From Saccharomyces paradoxus (taxonomy: Eukaryota; Ascomycota; Saccharomycetes; Saccharomycetales; Saccharomycetaceae), in NCBI RefSeq assembly GCF_002079055.1, contig NC_047501.1, positions 1 to 64,000 on the forward strand: 64,000 nucleotides of DNA. Direction: 5' to 3'. Position numbers and translations under genes: made by a program. Of the stretch, positions 51,628-61,579 are shown piece by piece (the first letter of the stretch is position 1; every line of letters begins with the position of its first letter). The notes beneath the pieces were generated by a model, which saw nothing but the letters and a program-made list of their open reading frames with translations, was not told the origin of the DNA and did not search any database.

Positions 51628-54600
51628 TTAGATGAAGGCAACGCCGGGACAACCGCCAGGACATTCATGTTCCTTCTCATCGAGAAACCATTCTTGTATA
51701 CACTGGAAGTGACCTTCGTGTCCACAGGGAAGTATGACCATGGTCAGTTTCTTTAACGGTCTTTCACATAGGACACAAGGCGTATTCTTCTTTTTACAAG
51801 AGTCACAATACCAGTATCCGAACTTGTCCATGATCTTCTTATTTCCCGTCTGCTGAGCCTCCGCTCTGAGCTTTTCTTTGGAGCTTTCGTTTGTAATCAA
51901 CTCACCGCAGCGTTCGCAAAACAGCCTGATGGAAGATTGGTCACCTTCAGACCCCATGATATCTTCGAACGGGCAATATTTCAAGACGTCTGCAGCAATG
52001 CCGAATAATTCGTATCGATGTAGCAACAATAAGAAGTGGGCAATTGCGTCTTTCGCAATATCGATCTCTGTTATTTGGTATATCATTTGGAAAAGGAATA
52101 AAATATTCACCGTTAATACAACGTTCCCGGTCTCGGTAGCTTGATTGTAAAGTTGTTTGATGAGTTTTTTCGTGTCCCAAGGTGGATCATCAACACTTTT
52201 CCTGCATTTGGCAAGTTTTTTCGTCAATGAGGAAGAGAGTTGTTCCCTGCCAATGCTATCTGGGCGAGACAACGCATGCCCGGGCGATCCGATTACTGGT
52301 GCTGTCTGAGAAGAAAGTTTTTTGAAAGTTTCTAGTTGGGAGGTCGTTGTGGCATAGCTTTGCAACGATGAAACCTTACTACGTGGGCTCACGCTATTGT
52401 AAACAAACCTGGGAGATATATTGTCGTCTTCGTTACCTATATCTGTATCTCCATTGTAGCCGTTGGGAGAATGCAGCATAAAAGTATCTATGAATGACTT
52501 GCGATGTTCTCGTTTCTGTAATATTGGTATACTTTTGGCGATAGGAGACATATGAGCATGCTCCGATTTGTTTGATGAATTATGAGGTTGTTCTTCTTCT
52601 TCTTCTTGTTCATCTTCATCTTCCTCTATAATCACGTCGTCACTCGCAGTTTCTCCTATTTTACCTCTAGGCTCCGGGTGTTGACTCTGTAGCTCTTTTA
52701 ATTTACTTAAAACTTCATCCGATTCCTCATTTGGTTGCGCATACGTGATTCTTTCCGTGTTTTTTAGCTGCTCTTTGAGCTTGGAAACTGGTTTCTTTTC
52801 TGTTTCACTTGGTTCGTCAGAGCTAGCTCGAAATGCCTGTGGCCTTTCTTCTATTAACGATTCAGCCCCGCTTGTTCCTTCACCATCCTCCTCTAAGAAT
52901 TCTTTTCTTGCTTTCAGGTTTTCTCCTGCTTCGAAATCGGAGCTTTCGTTGACTTCCATATTAGATGCCTCATCAGGTGAAACTTGGGAGGAAGTCATCC
53001 CTTTCAAGTCCCATAGTAATGAATCTCTTATCAAGATCCAGATTTTAAAATTGGTCAGATCATCTATGGAGAGATAAACTGATGCGTTATGTGTTGCGAT
53101 AGATATTAAATCTACCAGTGTTTGCATTTTGTCCTGCAGTTCTGCTTCCAGGTTTTTGTCGATCTTCCTAGACCTGCCATGGCTTTGGTTATTTGCAGAG
53201 ATGGATGATATACTTGATCTGACATCCTTCTCGTCAAACTCCTTAGAACTGTTGGAATTCCTCTTGGATTGTTTGCTATTTCCTTTCTCATTCATTAAGG
53301 TAGCCCATGTATTATTTTCTGGGAAATTGTACTTTTTCAAAAGATGGCTTTCGATTATTTTGTCATCATCATCATCATCATCATCATCATCACCATCACC
53401 ATCATCATCTTTATCACCATCATGCGCTTCAGTTACATTTTTAGTAATGCTAATGTTTTCTACGTCTTTTTTGTACATAGCGTCTGCACTGTCTGCAATA
53501 TTCTGCTCTTGAATATACGAAAACTTGAGTTGTCGCGCCAAAAATTTAAACGTTTCTACTGGCGACCTTCTAATAGAAGAGTTTTTGGAAATGACGTCCT
53601 TTTTCCTTAGGTGAGCGATTTTGGTTAATCTTATGTTATTGAAAATTTGTGGTATATCTAAAGTGATGATACAAGGCGGCTCAATGGCAATTTCTTCTTT
53701 ATTATCAGTTTGTGGTGTTAGAGATGTCAATGATGCGGAAGAGTTATTAAAAGAAGATGCCGCAGATGTTAGTGTTAGACTTTTTGTGCTGAATGTTGGG
53801 CCTGCTTTTAAAGTTGGTGGTCTCTCTGGTGCAAAGCTTGTCAATCCAGTATGGCTAAACCCTTTTTTTATCCCACCAATTATTCCCTGGTTCTCTGAAT
53901 TACCATTCTTCAGATTTTTCATTGCACCCGGATGCTTCTTCCCCGTAGCAGTTAAAGCAGGTTGAAGCTCCGGTTCTGACAGCTCATATGAGCCTATTTC
54001 CTGATCAACTGAAAGTAAACCGTTACCATCCAAATCTCTCCATGTTGTTGTATTTTTGCTCAGATTTTCGAGCACTGTTGGTTCTTTATTAATGTCCCAA
54101 CCATTAATACGGGTTCCCTTATCAATATTAAAGATCAAGTTCTCATCCCACCATACTAATCCTAACGAAGGCGTTTCTGATAAGAGAATATGTTTGGGAA
54201 TGTACTTTCTTGCTAAGGAATAGATGCGAACTTCCGCTTCGTCACCCATTGACGACATTCCCAGTAATGAATTATATATATTGTTACTATAAGCAGGCTT
54301 GAATTTCAATTTGGTTACCGGATAGCCTGTGTTAATTGTGAGTTTGGGAAATGCCAGTGAGCTGCTGTTGTTCAGGGACGTACTGGGTGTATGTAACGAG
54401 GGAGAGTTTCCGTAATTTAGAACTGTATTTTCAGCGCCATTGGCATTGTCACCAACATACCAAAGGCAGCATTTCCCATCCCTACCACCCGTAGCAATGT
54501 ATTCTTGATTAGGATGCCAGTTTAAACAAAGACCTGGTCCTGTGTGCGCATTTAATTTTTTTTCATATTGGGTAGGTTGTCGAAGATCAAACTTCAATAA

Positions 54601-55647
54601 GTATCCTGAATCGTGTATGGAAGCGAATTTGTAACCGCTTTTAAAATTACCATACGTTGATGTACCCTGCTCATTCTTGATTGCAAAATTGTAGCCGGGC
54701 ATCCATTTTACGTCTCTTATTGAGTCAGATGCCGTATTTATATTAATATCAGACCTATTTGAGCTTTTAGATTTATTGGAACGTAGATCCCATATTTTCA
54801 CGCAACTGTCTTGCCCGCCACTTATTATTAGGTTTGATTCGACCATGTTGAAATCAAAACTATTGATTGATCTAGTGTGTTCGCATAAAGATGTTATCAA
54901 GGGATTGTCTATCGAGGAACTTTTATTGAGATCATATATCGATATTGCCGTAGAATTGTTGCACACTGCAATACAGTTTTTGTAGTTATTAAATCCAGTC
55001 TTGACATCCGCAATGGTACTAAATTTGTTCTGCCTTGTTCTTTTGCTCAGCTTGGGCAATAGGGATGTCGTTCCCCTTGTTGAGGTATTGTTATTAGGTG
55101 TTATGAAATCATGGACGCATTTGATAGATCTATCTGAGGGCGAGAATTTATACAGCCCCAAATGTGTCTTACCTGCACAAACCAGACCATTAATGTTTGG
55201 ATCGTTCACTTTGTCTATACTAGATAATTCTTTATCCACTTTGGTGGTGTAAATGAGCCCAGATGACTTTCTTGTAGTTGTATTACTTGCATTTTTCTTA
55301 GTTTTGACTTTAATATTTGACTTATTGCCCATACTTCCGGCTGTTTTTACGTAGGAATTCTTATCATAGGGCAAATAGTTATCGTTGAATGAACTAGTTC
55401 TGTGACTTTCAGGCATATAAACCCCGTTACTGTAAGAAAAAGTTGGAGTTAGGTTAGGTCTTCGTATAGAATCTAATACGGATGGTTGTCCACTATTTGA
55501 ATAATGATTCACCCGAAAAGAAGAATTATTGCTTGACGAAGATCCAAGAAACTCGGCTTTACCCAAAGAACTAAAGTTCCTGTTTTTTGGTATCGGGGTG
55601 CTTCCCTTGGGAACTGAAGCGTTTTCCATGTGTGGAGATAAGCTCAT
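51628..55647 (-). CDS. RTC1: SEACAT/GATOR2 subunit Rtc1 (Sea2)
   Basis: A 1339-codon protein, syntenic with YOL138C (1341 residues by recollection). I choose the ATG at 55647 (MSLSPHMENASVPKG), the known N-terminus; 32 more upstream codons are open but lack support. A WD40 propeller covers about residues 140-430 (for example INSFDFNMVESNLIISGGQDSCVKIWDLR, in two pieces). Long low-complexity Ser/Asp/Glu regions follow. A C-terminal RING-like zinc domain has CERCGEL, CDSCKKK, CVLCERPL and CGHEGHFQC. Sea2 is part of the SEA complex on the vacuole that regulates TORC1. A DDDDDDDD tract is encoded at 53363-53410. Confidence 0.94.
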   Translation of the reverse strand: MSLSPHMENASVPKGSTPIPKNRNFSSLGKAEFLGSSSSNNSSFRVNHYSNSGQPSVLDSIRRPNLTPTFSYSNGVYMPESHRTSSFNDNYLPYDKNSYVKTAGSMGNKSNIKVKTKKNASNTTTRKSSGLIYTTKVDKELSSIDKVNDPNINGLVCAGKTHLGLYKFSPSDRSIKCVHDFITPNNNTSTRGTTSLLPKLSKRTRQNKFSTIADVKTGFNNYKNCIAVCNNSTAISIYDLNKSSSIDNPLITSLCEHTRSINSFDFNMVESNLIISGGQDSCVKIWDLRSNKSKSSNRSDININTASDSIRDVKWMPGYNFAIKNEQGTSTYGNFKSGYKFASIHDSGYLLKFDLRQPTQYEKKLNAHTGPGLCLNWHPNQEYIATGGRDGKCCLWYVGDNANGAENTVLNYGNSPSLHTPSTSLNNSSSLAFPKLTINTGYPVTKLKFKPAYSNNIYNSLLGMSSMGDEAEVRIYSLARKYIPKHILLSETPSLGLVWWDENLIFNIDKGTRINGWDINKEPTVLENLSKNTTTWRDLDGNGLLSVDQEIGSYELSEPELQPALTATGKKHPGAMKNLKNGNSENQGIIGGIKKGFSHTGLTSFAPERPPTLKAGPTFSTKSLTLTSAASSFNNSSASLTSLTPQTDNKEEIAIEPPCIITLDIPQIFNNIRLTKIAHLRKKDVISKNSSIRRSPVETFKFLARQLKFSYIQEQNIADSADAMYKKDVENISITKNVTEAHDGDKDDDGDGDDDDDDDDDDKIIESHLLKKYNFPENNTWATLMNEKGNSKQSKRNSNSSKEFDEKDVRSSISSISANNQSHGRSRKIDKNLEAELQDKMQTLVDLISIATHNASVYLSIDDLTNFKIWILIRDSLLWDLKGMTSSQVSPDEASNMEVNESSDFEAGENLKARKEFLEEDGEGTSGAESLIEERPQAFRASSDEPSETEKKPVSKLKEQLKNTERITYAQPNEESDEVLSKLKELQSQHPEPRGKIGETASDDVIIEEDEDEQEEEEEQPHNSSNKSEHAHMSPIAKSIPILQKREHRKSFIDTFMLHSPNGYNGDTDIGNEDDNISPRFVYNSVSPRSKVSSLQSYATTTSQLETFKKLSSQTAPVIGSPGHALSRPDSIGREQLSSSLTKKLAKCRKSVDDPPWDTKKLIKQLYNQATETGNVVLTVNILFLFQMIYQITEIDIAKDAIAHFLLLLHRYELFGIAADVLKYCPFEDIMGSEGDQSSIRLFCERCGELITNESSKEKLRAEAQQTGNKKIMDKFGYWYCDSCKKKNTPCVLCERPLKKLTMVILPCGHEGHFQCIQEWFLDEKEHECPGGCPGVAFI
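53363..53410 (-). repeat. GAT/GAC trinucleotide tract (poly-Asp) in RTC1
   Basis: On the plus strand an almost pure CAT/CAC repeat encodes an Asp-rich run with one Gly in the gene's frame. It differs in length from the S. cerevisiae version as recalled and is a likely site of slippage. Confidence 0.8.
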
Positions 55648-55920
55648 GATTCTTAACTGCAGCCACTCAATATCTAACTCGCTTTTCAGCCCACAATCGC
55701 TGCCATATGTATTATCAATCAGTTTTCCTTTTTCAGTAATCACCTGTTATACATCGATGTTTTTGACAAATAAAAGAGAACTTTCCGAGACAGAAAAATT
55801 TAAACCACACCGATTATGCATAACTCGATATTCAACAGCATTCTGGCAAATGATACATTAAGAAACCAAGAAAAAGCTGGGAACTCACGACAGGATTTAA
55901 ATCACATACAAGTTTTTAAC

Positions 55921-57414
55921 ATGGATGCCTCCCCGATTACACCAAGCGCAGATGATTACGGGATGTATACTACTGAGATTTCACATCATAACACGATAGA
56001 ATTAAAAAATCTACTATCATCATCAGACTCTAGAAGGAATTCTCAAGACGAAGATAGGCTATCCGGTAATACAAACGTAGTCAAAGAAGTCGACTGGCAA
56101 GGCGAGAAAGTTAAAACATATCCGCTAAATTATCAAACTGTACCATTAGTGAAGCTGCAGGTGATAGCATGCTTGGTTATGTTCGTAGTTTTTGGCATGA
56201 ATGATCAAACAGTAGGTGCACTACTTCCTACACTGATCGAGTACTATCATATATCGCGGGTGGACGTTTCAAACGTGTTTATAGTTCAACTCTGTGGCTA
56301 TGTAGTGGCGTCTTTATCAAACGAAAGATTGAATAAGCACTTTGGTATGAGAGGGGGTATGCTTCTAGCAGCCGCTTTGTGTATAGTATTCCTTATTGTT
56401 TTGGCAACTGCTCCCTCCAATTTCTACGTCTGTATGTTTTGTGGCCTTCCTCTTGGCTTAGGTATCGGCATTTTAGATTCTACTGGTAATGTTTTAATGG
56501 GTAGTCTTTTAGTTCATAAGAATGAACTCATGGGTATCATGCATGGTCTTTATGGGGCAGCAGCTATGGTTACTCCGCCCTTGGTTTCATATTTTGTTGA
56601 ATGGGGTCACTGGTCTCTCTTTTTTCTTATTCCTCTGTTCTTTTCTATAATAGGCATGATTATAATCTTTCCAGCCTTTAAATTTGAAACTGCCAGTAAA
56701 TACGACTATCTCTGTTCTATGGAAAACAAAGAAAATAACAATGATGTAGAAGGAGGAGGTGATGAGTCTCAGATGGAATCTACCAAGACAAGCCCAGGAT
56801 TTTTTGAACTTTTAAAAAATCCCGCTATTTTCTTGTACTCATTATATTTGTTTCTTTACTTAGGTGCTGAAATCACGACTGGTTCATGGTTCTTCAGTTA
56901 TTTATTAGAAACTAAATCAAGTAATAAGGTCGCTATGTCTTACATAGCAGCATCATTTTGGACAGGTTTAACTGTAGGAAGGTTATTCCTAGGATTTGTT
57001 ACTGAGAGATTCTTCGAGAACGAATATAAAGCAAGCAAAGCGTATGCTTTTCTTACCCTAACGTCATACACATTGTTTGTGCTTGTTGGGCTGATCAATT
57101 CGAGCTCAGTTTTCTATTTCATCGTGTTATTCTTTGTTGTTTTCTGTTGTGGTACGTTTATCGGACCATTGTTTCCAAATGCAAGTATAGTTGCCTTACA
57201 AGTGCTGCCAAAGAGATTACATGTGAGCGGAGTTGGTGTTGCCGTTGCAGTTGGTGGTTGTGGTGGCGCAGCCATTCCATATTTGGCTGGGGTCCTTGCA
57301 CATACAGTGGGTATCCAGTATATTCCACTACTATGTTGGATTATGGTTGCATTATTTACATTGGAATGGACATTGTATCCTAAATTCATTAGAGGTCATG
57401 AAGAATATTTTTAG
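55921..57414 (+). CDS. BSC6: Major facilitator protein Bsc6
   Basis: A 497-codon membrane protein, syntenic with YOL137W and of the same length when started at the ATG at 55921 (MDASPITPSADD). An upstream in-frame ATG at 55816 would add 35 unsupported residues. After about 75 hydrophilic residues there are roughly ten to twelve membrane segments, starting LVKLQVIACLVMFVVFGMND, with a central hydrophilic loop rich in Asn, Glu and Gly at about 265-300. The fold is that of the fucose-permease-like branch of the MFS. Substrate unknown. In S. cerevisiae it was found in a screen for stop-codon read-through ('bypass of stop codon'). Here TAG is followed by TTG, and nine more codons precede TGA. Confidence 0.94.
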   Translation: MDASPITPSADDYGMYTTEISHHNTIELKNLLSSSDSRRNSQDEDRLSGNTNVVKEVDWQGEKVKTYPLNYQTVPLVKLQVIACLVMFVVFGMNDQTVGALLPTLIEYYHISRVDVSNVFIVQLCGYVVASLSNERLNKHFGMRGGMLLAAALCIVFLIVLATAPSNFYVCMFCGLPLGLGIGILDSTGNVLMGSLLVHKNELMGIMHGLYGAAAMVTPPLVSYFVEWGHWSLFFLIPLFFSIIGMIIIFPAFKFETASKYDYLCSMENKENNNDVEGGGDESQMESTKTSPGFFELLKNPAIFLYSLYLFLYLGAEITTGSWFFSYLLETKSSNKVAMSYIAASFWTGLTVGRLFLGFVTERFFENEYKASKAYAFLTLTSYTLFVLVGLINSSSVFYFIVLFFVVFCCGTFIGPLFPNASIVALQVLPKRLHVSGVGVAVAVGGCGGAAIPYLAGVLAHTVGIQYIPLLCWIMVALFTLEWTLYPKFIRGHEEYF

Positions 57415-57850
57415 TTGCAGAGACACTATGGGCATCAGTGTTGACCTTTATTGCATTTATGAAGAATTGTGGTCAGAAGAAATAGAAAGGCAAAATATAA
57501 AAGAAATTCAGACAAGAACATATGGAACTTTTTAATATATAGTATACATAATGACTTTGTCGGTCGTTTACAAACAGATACAATTTTAAGTAAAAAAGTA
57601 AAACTATCTGGAGTCTATAAAGAGCTTTTGGAAGCTGTTGCACAGTAGCGCAAGCAAAGTGTGTAGCGGCCTTTTAAAGAATAATATAATATAACTAGGG
57701 ATACCAAAGGAAACAGTAGAAGAATAGAAAAAGAATGCGAAAAGGTCGTAAAATGGTCATTAAAAGGCGGGAGGTAGATGGAGTTCTGGAGAGTATCATA
57801 AGTATCATAAAGGAGCACGGGCATTCAATGCACGTATGGTGAGGTATCAG
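57415..57850. other. Convergent BSC6-PFK27 3' region
   Basis: About 435 bp between convergent stops, with TATATA near 57534-57544 as a likely 3'-end signal. A GTATCATAAGTATCATAA repeat lies at 57793-57810. Two overlapping short frames have no coding character. Confidence 0.55.
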
Positions 57851-59044
57851 TCAAGCAAATCCATTGCTTTCAATTAGGCTTTGCAAATCATCGAAAAACT
57901 CATCATTAACAACAGAGTCTAGAGTAGTTAAAGTTTCGCCGGAGCTATTTTCGAAATTTTTAAAAAACAATCTAACAGCTTCGATGTATTCAAAACCAAA
58001 CATTTGAGAATAGTGGTTGATAAAATTTTCTATGACCATAACGGTGTCTCTGATCTGTTTGCCACAAGTCGAAGGGTAATGACTCTGATTTAGAGAATGC
58101 GGCTCCACGACACCCGCGTTGATTACGTTGAAGAAAAACAAGCTCGTATCAATTTCTTCATGTTCGCTGATATATCGATGGATTTGATTGAACTCATCTA
58201 GGGAAAAAGGTGTGAACTGAGAATAGTAATGTTTTAATCTCTTTGCGAAATCCTTAATGGCCAGTTCGTACGGTTTGTCTTGGTAGTCTTCATTAAACGA
58301 TTTATTGTGAATATTGTATTTGATAAAGCTTCTGTTAAAACATGACACCTGTAAAATGATGGGCACCAAATTAAAACTAGAAAGCTCATCTGTATTGAAC
58401 GAACAAACCTCTTCAAATATAAATCTTCTTCTTTCGGTGGTAGAATTTGTGGCGTCGAAGATACCCACGTCACATTCATCGTTGTTAATTTCGTGGAACA
58501 ACTTTTGCAAAGTAATTCTGGCATACGTTTCCTTTTTATCGTTATTTTTCGGATTAAACAAGTCTTCCGAGGATGTATTTGACAAAAGCAAAGGCTTTGA
58601 AATGGTGGCGCAGCTGATTTGCCTTCTCATCTTGCCAGCATTAAAAACTTTACAGCGTAGAGAATTAGTTAGCGGATTGTTCTTCAAACATTGAATTAAA
58701 TGAGAAGAAATGGTAGACTTTCCAGTAGCTGGTAGCCCGATCAAAACAATCATGAACTTGTTAACTTTTCCATTTGTATACGTGGCGTCTGCATTGTCTC
58801 TTTTGTAATTTAAAGTGATGGGTAGATGTAACGGATCGTTAGAAATAACCCTAGGAACCTCTGCAGATAGCAGTGAACTTTTGTGGTTATCGAAAAAATC
58901 AGAATCTTGGCAATCCAAAGTGGCTCTGTCGAGAGATGCACTTGAGTAGCTGTTACCGGTGTTGAGTGAAAAAAGAGAATTTGAGGAATTATACTCGGAA
59001 GTCAGATATCCATCGTGAGAGTCTGAATCGGAAGAACCACCCAT
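57851..59044 (-). CDS. PFK27: 6-phosphofructo-2-kinase Pfk27
   Basis: A 397-codon enzyme, syntenic with YOL136C. The first ATG is at 59044 ([14 protein letters not shown]); an open upstream codon is TTG and is not used. A Ser-rich regulatory N-terminus of about 90 residues precedes the P-loop kinase domain with Walker A GLPATGKS at residues 103-110. It makes fructose-2,6-bisphosphate, an activator of glycolysis. The bisphosphatase domain found in animal enzymes is absent, as in S. cerevisiae Pfk27. In S. cerevisiae it is induced by fermentable sugars and turned over through SCF. Confidence 0.96.
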   Translation of the reverse strand: MGGSSDSDSHDGYLTSEYNSSNSLFSLNTGNSYSSASLDRATLDCQDSDFFDNHKSSLLSAEVPRVISNDPLHLPITLNYKRDNADATYTNGKVNKFMIVLIGLPATGKSTISSHLIQCLKNNPLTNSLRCKVFNAGKMRRQISCATISKPLLLSNTSSEDLFNPKNNDKKETYARITLQKLFHEINNDECDVGIFDATNSTTERRRFIFEEVCSFNTDELSSFNLVPIILQVSCFNRSFIKYNIHNKSFNEDYQDKPYELAIKDFAKRLKHYYSQFTPFSLDEFNQIHRYISEHEEIDTSLFFFNVINAGVVEPHSLNQSHYPSTCGKQIRDTVMVIENFINHYSQMFGFEYIEAVRLFFKNFENSSGETLTTLDSVVNDEFFDDLQSLIESNGFA

Positions 59045-59677
59045 TTTCAAACTTCTAGTGGAAAAAACGCGTTCGTTATCCCTCTTCTTCCTTTTCTTTA
59101 TATCTAAAATATTAAAAATCGTGTAAGGTTATTTGTTTTTTCGAGGGCAGCACAACTCGAAGGAACTTGGAGCCAAATAAGAAGTATAACTACCGGGCTC
59201 TACTTGTATTGTCTGTTTAGTGGTTCTCGTGTATGAGCGTATCCGACCTTCTACGACCCTTTAAAAAAGCAAATAAGTCGGTTTCCTGTGACACCAAAAA
59301 TAAATGAAAACGCTTCTCTTTAGAGCATGTCTTTCTTATATAAGCCAATCTTCCACACGAAAAGCCGAGTTATCCAATTTACTTTTTCTACTTTTTTACA
59401 TTATCAATCGATCCCGATGCCCAGAGAAGAAAAAGAAAAAGAGGAAAACCAATTTCCGTTGCAGACTCATCTGTGCGCGATTTCTGTGCAAAGGTGGGGC
59501 AATCGTGCCTGGAATCTCGGAAATACGTCAATTAATTTTCTTTGTATATATTCCGATAAGCTATAGTTCGTATTTTTCCGTTCCGAGGGGGGGTACGGGT
59601 GGATCACCACGTGCCGATTATACGGTATACGCAGTGAAAAATGTATATAGTTACACAAGTGGTATATATTAGCGCGA
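59045..59677. other. PFK27 promoter / MED7 3' region
   Basis: About 630 bp. The region near 59580-59600 has a GGGGGGGTACGGG G-rich word. A 122-codon plus-strand frame (59304-59672) spans it, but its translation looks non-coding and I do not call it. Confidence 0.55.
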
Positions 59678-60346
59678 TCATCGGGACGACGATGGAGGAG
59701 ACTGTGATCCGGTTCTCAAGGTGTCCTGTATGCTAGTGAGTTTGTCCTGTACCTGTTTGCACACTTGCTCGATCTCACGAATTTCGCCGCGCTTGTATTC
59801 TAGTTGTTCTTCTAGTAGCATGATAAGAGACTCTCGGGACTGATGGGGTCTGTACTCATTAAGCAAGTGGTGAATATTGACGAGAATGGTCCTTATGTCC
59901 TCCACTTTGCGCTCGTACACATCCGGATTTATGCTCAATACTCCGACGAGCTCTAAGTAGTTCAGCAGCAGCGATTTCAATAGCTTTCGTAGCTCTTGGA
60001 TTTTATATTGGTAATTTGTGCTTTCATTTTCTGTGGATTTCTTATAAAGCTGGGTGAGCCCCATGCTCTCTAAATCGGGTAATTGGTCCTTCACCTGCCA
60101 TATACTTCCAAACGCTCGATATTGCTGATTTTTAGGCATGGGTGGTGGGATCAGGTAATCCAGGGCACAAGTAATCTCCTCTTCGTCACTGCCATCGCTG
60201 CTATTTAGAGCCGCCTGCTTCGTGCCCGCAACCTTCTTTTCTTTGTATTTTGGTAATTTTTCCAGATTGGATTGTGTAAAAAACTTCACGTATGGGGGTG
60301 GAGGAGGGTATAGTGAGCTGACCTCATTGCCAGGATCATTGGACAT
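59678..60346 (-). CDS. MED7: Mediator subunit Med7
   Basis: A 222-codon subunit of the Mediator middle module, syntenic with YOL135C. The N-terminal segment SSLYPPPPPYVKFFT is the conserved Pro-rich piece that binds Med31. The C-terminal half (about residues 105-210) is a long helical region that pairs with Med21 in a coiled coil, including YKIQELRKLLKSLLLNYLEL. An Asp/Glu-rich stretch lies at about residue 50-57. It bridges activators and RNA polymerase II. Confidence 0.95.
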   Translation of the reverse strand: MSNDPGNEVSSLYPPPPPYVKFFTQSNLEKLPKYKEKKVAGTKQAALNSSDGSDEEEITCALDYLIPPPMPKNQQYRAFGSIWQVKDQLPDLESMGLTQLYKKSTENESTNYQYKIQELRKLLKSLLLNYLELVGVLSINPDVYERKVEDIRTILVNIHHLLNEYRPHQSRESLIMLLEEQLEYKRGEIREIEQVCKQVQDKLTSIQDTLRTGSQSPPSSSR

Positions 60347-60624
60347 TTTTGGCTTGTGAAATTTTTTTATTTTGCTTGGGTATGAGATATGAACCTCTTT
60401 TATGGCATAAACACGCTTCTAATGACATACGTACTGAAAATACAAGGTTCTTTATTTAAAGTTCCATTCTGCAAGTCGTCTATCGTGATAATAGTTTCTT
60501 CTAAAGGTGCGAAGAAGGAAAACATAAAGCCCACAGTAGGCATATGGGATTCGATGTGTGCGATATAAGCTACTATCAAATTTATTTCTTTAGAGATAGA
60601 GAAGGTTAGAAAAAATAGCACGAC

Positions 60625-60990
60625 ATGAGCAACGAAGCTGACAGAATGGATGTTGATGAAGACGAATTGCAAAATATTGCGCAAAGTTCAAATCAAGGTA
60701 CCCCAGTGGAAACCAAAAAGAAGAGATTTGAAATTAAGAAATGGACCGCAGTGGCGTTTTGGTCGTGGGATATAGCTGTTGACAACTGCGCTATTTGCAG
60801 AAACCACATAATGGAACCATGCATTGAATGCCAACCAAAGGCTATGACCGACACAGATAATGAATGTGTAGCAGCATGGGGTGTCTGTAATCATGCTTTC
60901 CATTTACACTGTATTAATAAATGGATCAAGACAAGAGACGCGTGCCCACTAGATAACCAACCTTGGCAGTTAGCTAGATGCGGTAGGTGA
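60625..60990 (+). CDS. HRT1: RING-box protein Hrt1 (Rbx1/Roc1)
   Basis: A 121-codon RING-H2 protein, the same length as S. cerevisiae Hrt1 (YOL133W). The N-terminal strand ([22 protein letters not shown]) inserts into the cullin Cdc53. The zinc ligands follow the RING-H2 order: [28 protein letters not shown] and CPLDN. It recruits the E2 Cdc34 to SCF ubiquitin ligases and promotes Rub1 attachment to cullin. It is divergent from MED7. Confidence 0.97.
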   Translation: MSNEADRMDVDEDELQNIAQSSNQGTPVETKKKRFEIKKWTAVAFWSWDIAVDNCAICRNHIMEPCIECQPKAMTDTDNECVAAWGVCNHAFHLHCINKWIKTRDACPLDNQPWQLARCGR

Positions 60991-61579
60991 AAAAAAGGAA
61001 CTGGTCGTAAACATTTAAAGCATGCCGAGGTAGAAGGCTAATTTTATTGCCCTATTTTTTTAGAGCGTAACATTAGGCTTACAGATACACGTTTTTCTCT
61101 TCCACGTCGAACTTTTGTTATATATACAGCATGATCGAGTTGTATGTACCCTTTTTCTTCATCTCATTAGTAACTCGGGTAGGAATAAAAGCATCCTCAA
61201 AGGCGAAAGATTAAAAATTTGCCTAGCCTTAGTTCATAATCTATCTCTATATAGTCGCTAAACATCAGTAGTATTTTTAACTCTTTAAGAGCACGTTGCA
61301 GGCTTTTTTTTTTCATACCTCTTTTGTCCAAAATATTTCAAGACGATCACTGCACTTTCGGAAGTACAAATACATACACATAAACACTAGGCCAAAGTGT
61401 TATAAAAAATAATAGGCTTTTTTTTTTCTCATATTGTTAGGTTACGTTGAGACAGCGCCACAAAAAAACGACACATAATATGATAATGAATTAATCCGTA
61501 TTAAAGTAAAAAATATAGTAAAATATATTGTAACCTGAACAATACAAAGAAAACAAAAAAATCCAAAGCGGTGGGTATA
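60991..61579. other. HRT1 3' region and GAS4 promoter
   Basis: About 590 bp with T-runs at about 61302-61313 and 61421-61429. The GAS4-proximal part contains a mid-sporulation element, listed separately. No gene. Confidence 0.65.
61457..61465 (+). promoter_or_regulatory. Mid-sporulation element (Ndt80 site) of GAS4
   Basis: GCCACAAAA fits gNCRCAAAW at every position, 115 bp upstream of the GAS4 ATG. S. cerevisiae GAS4 is expressed only in sporulation, so Ndt80 control is expected. Confidence 0.75.

Noticed and set aside
55648-55743. 32-codon upstream extension of RTC1
   Set aside because: The known N-terminus starts at 55647, and the extension falls in the divergent promoter.
55816-55920. 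Upstream ATG extending BSC6 by 35 residues
   Set aside because: The internal ATG at 55921 reproduces the known 497-residue protein; the extension lies in the RTC1-BSC6 divergent promoter.
59304-59672. 122-codon plus-strand frame between PFK27 and MED7
   Set aside because: Overlaps a promoter and a 3' region; composition is not coding-like and it has no known counterpart.
60400-60684. Minus-strand frame overlapping the HRT1 start (position of YOL134C)
   Set aside because: Treated as dubious in S. cerevisiae, overlaps the HRT1 coding start and promoter, and is low-quality sequence.
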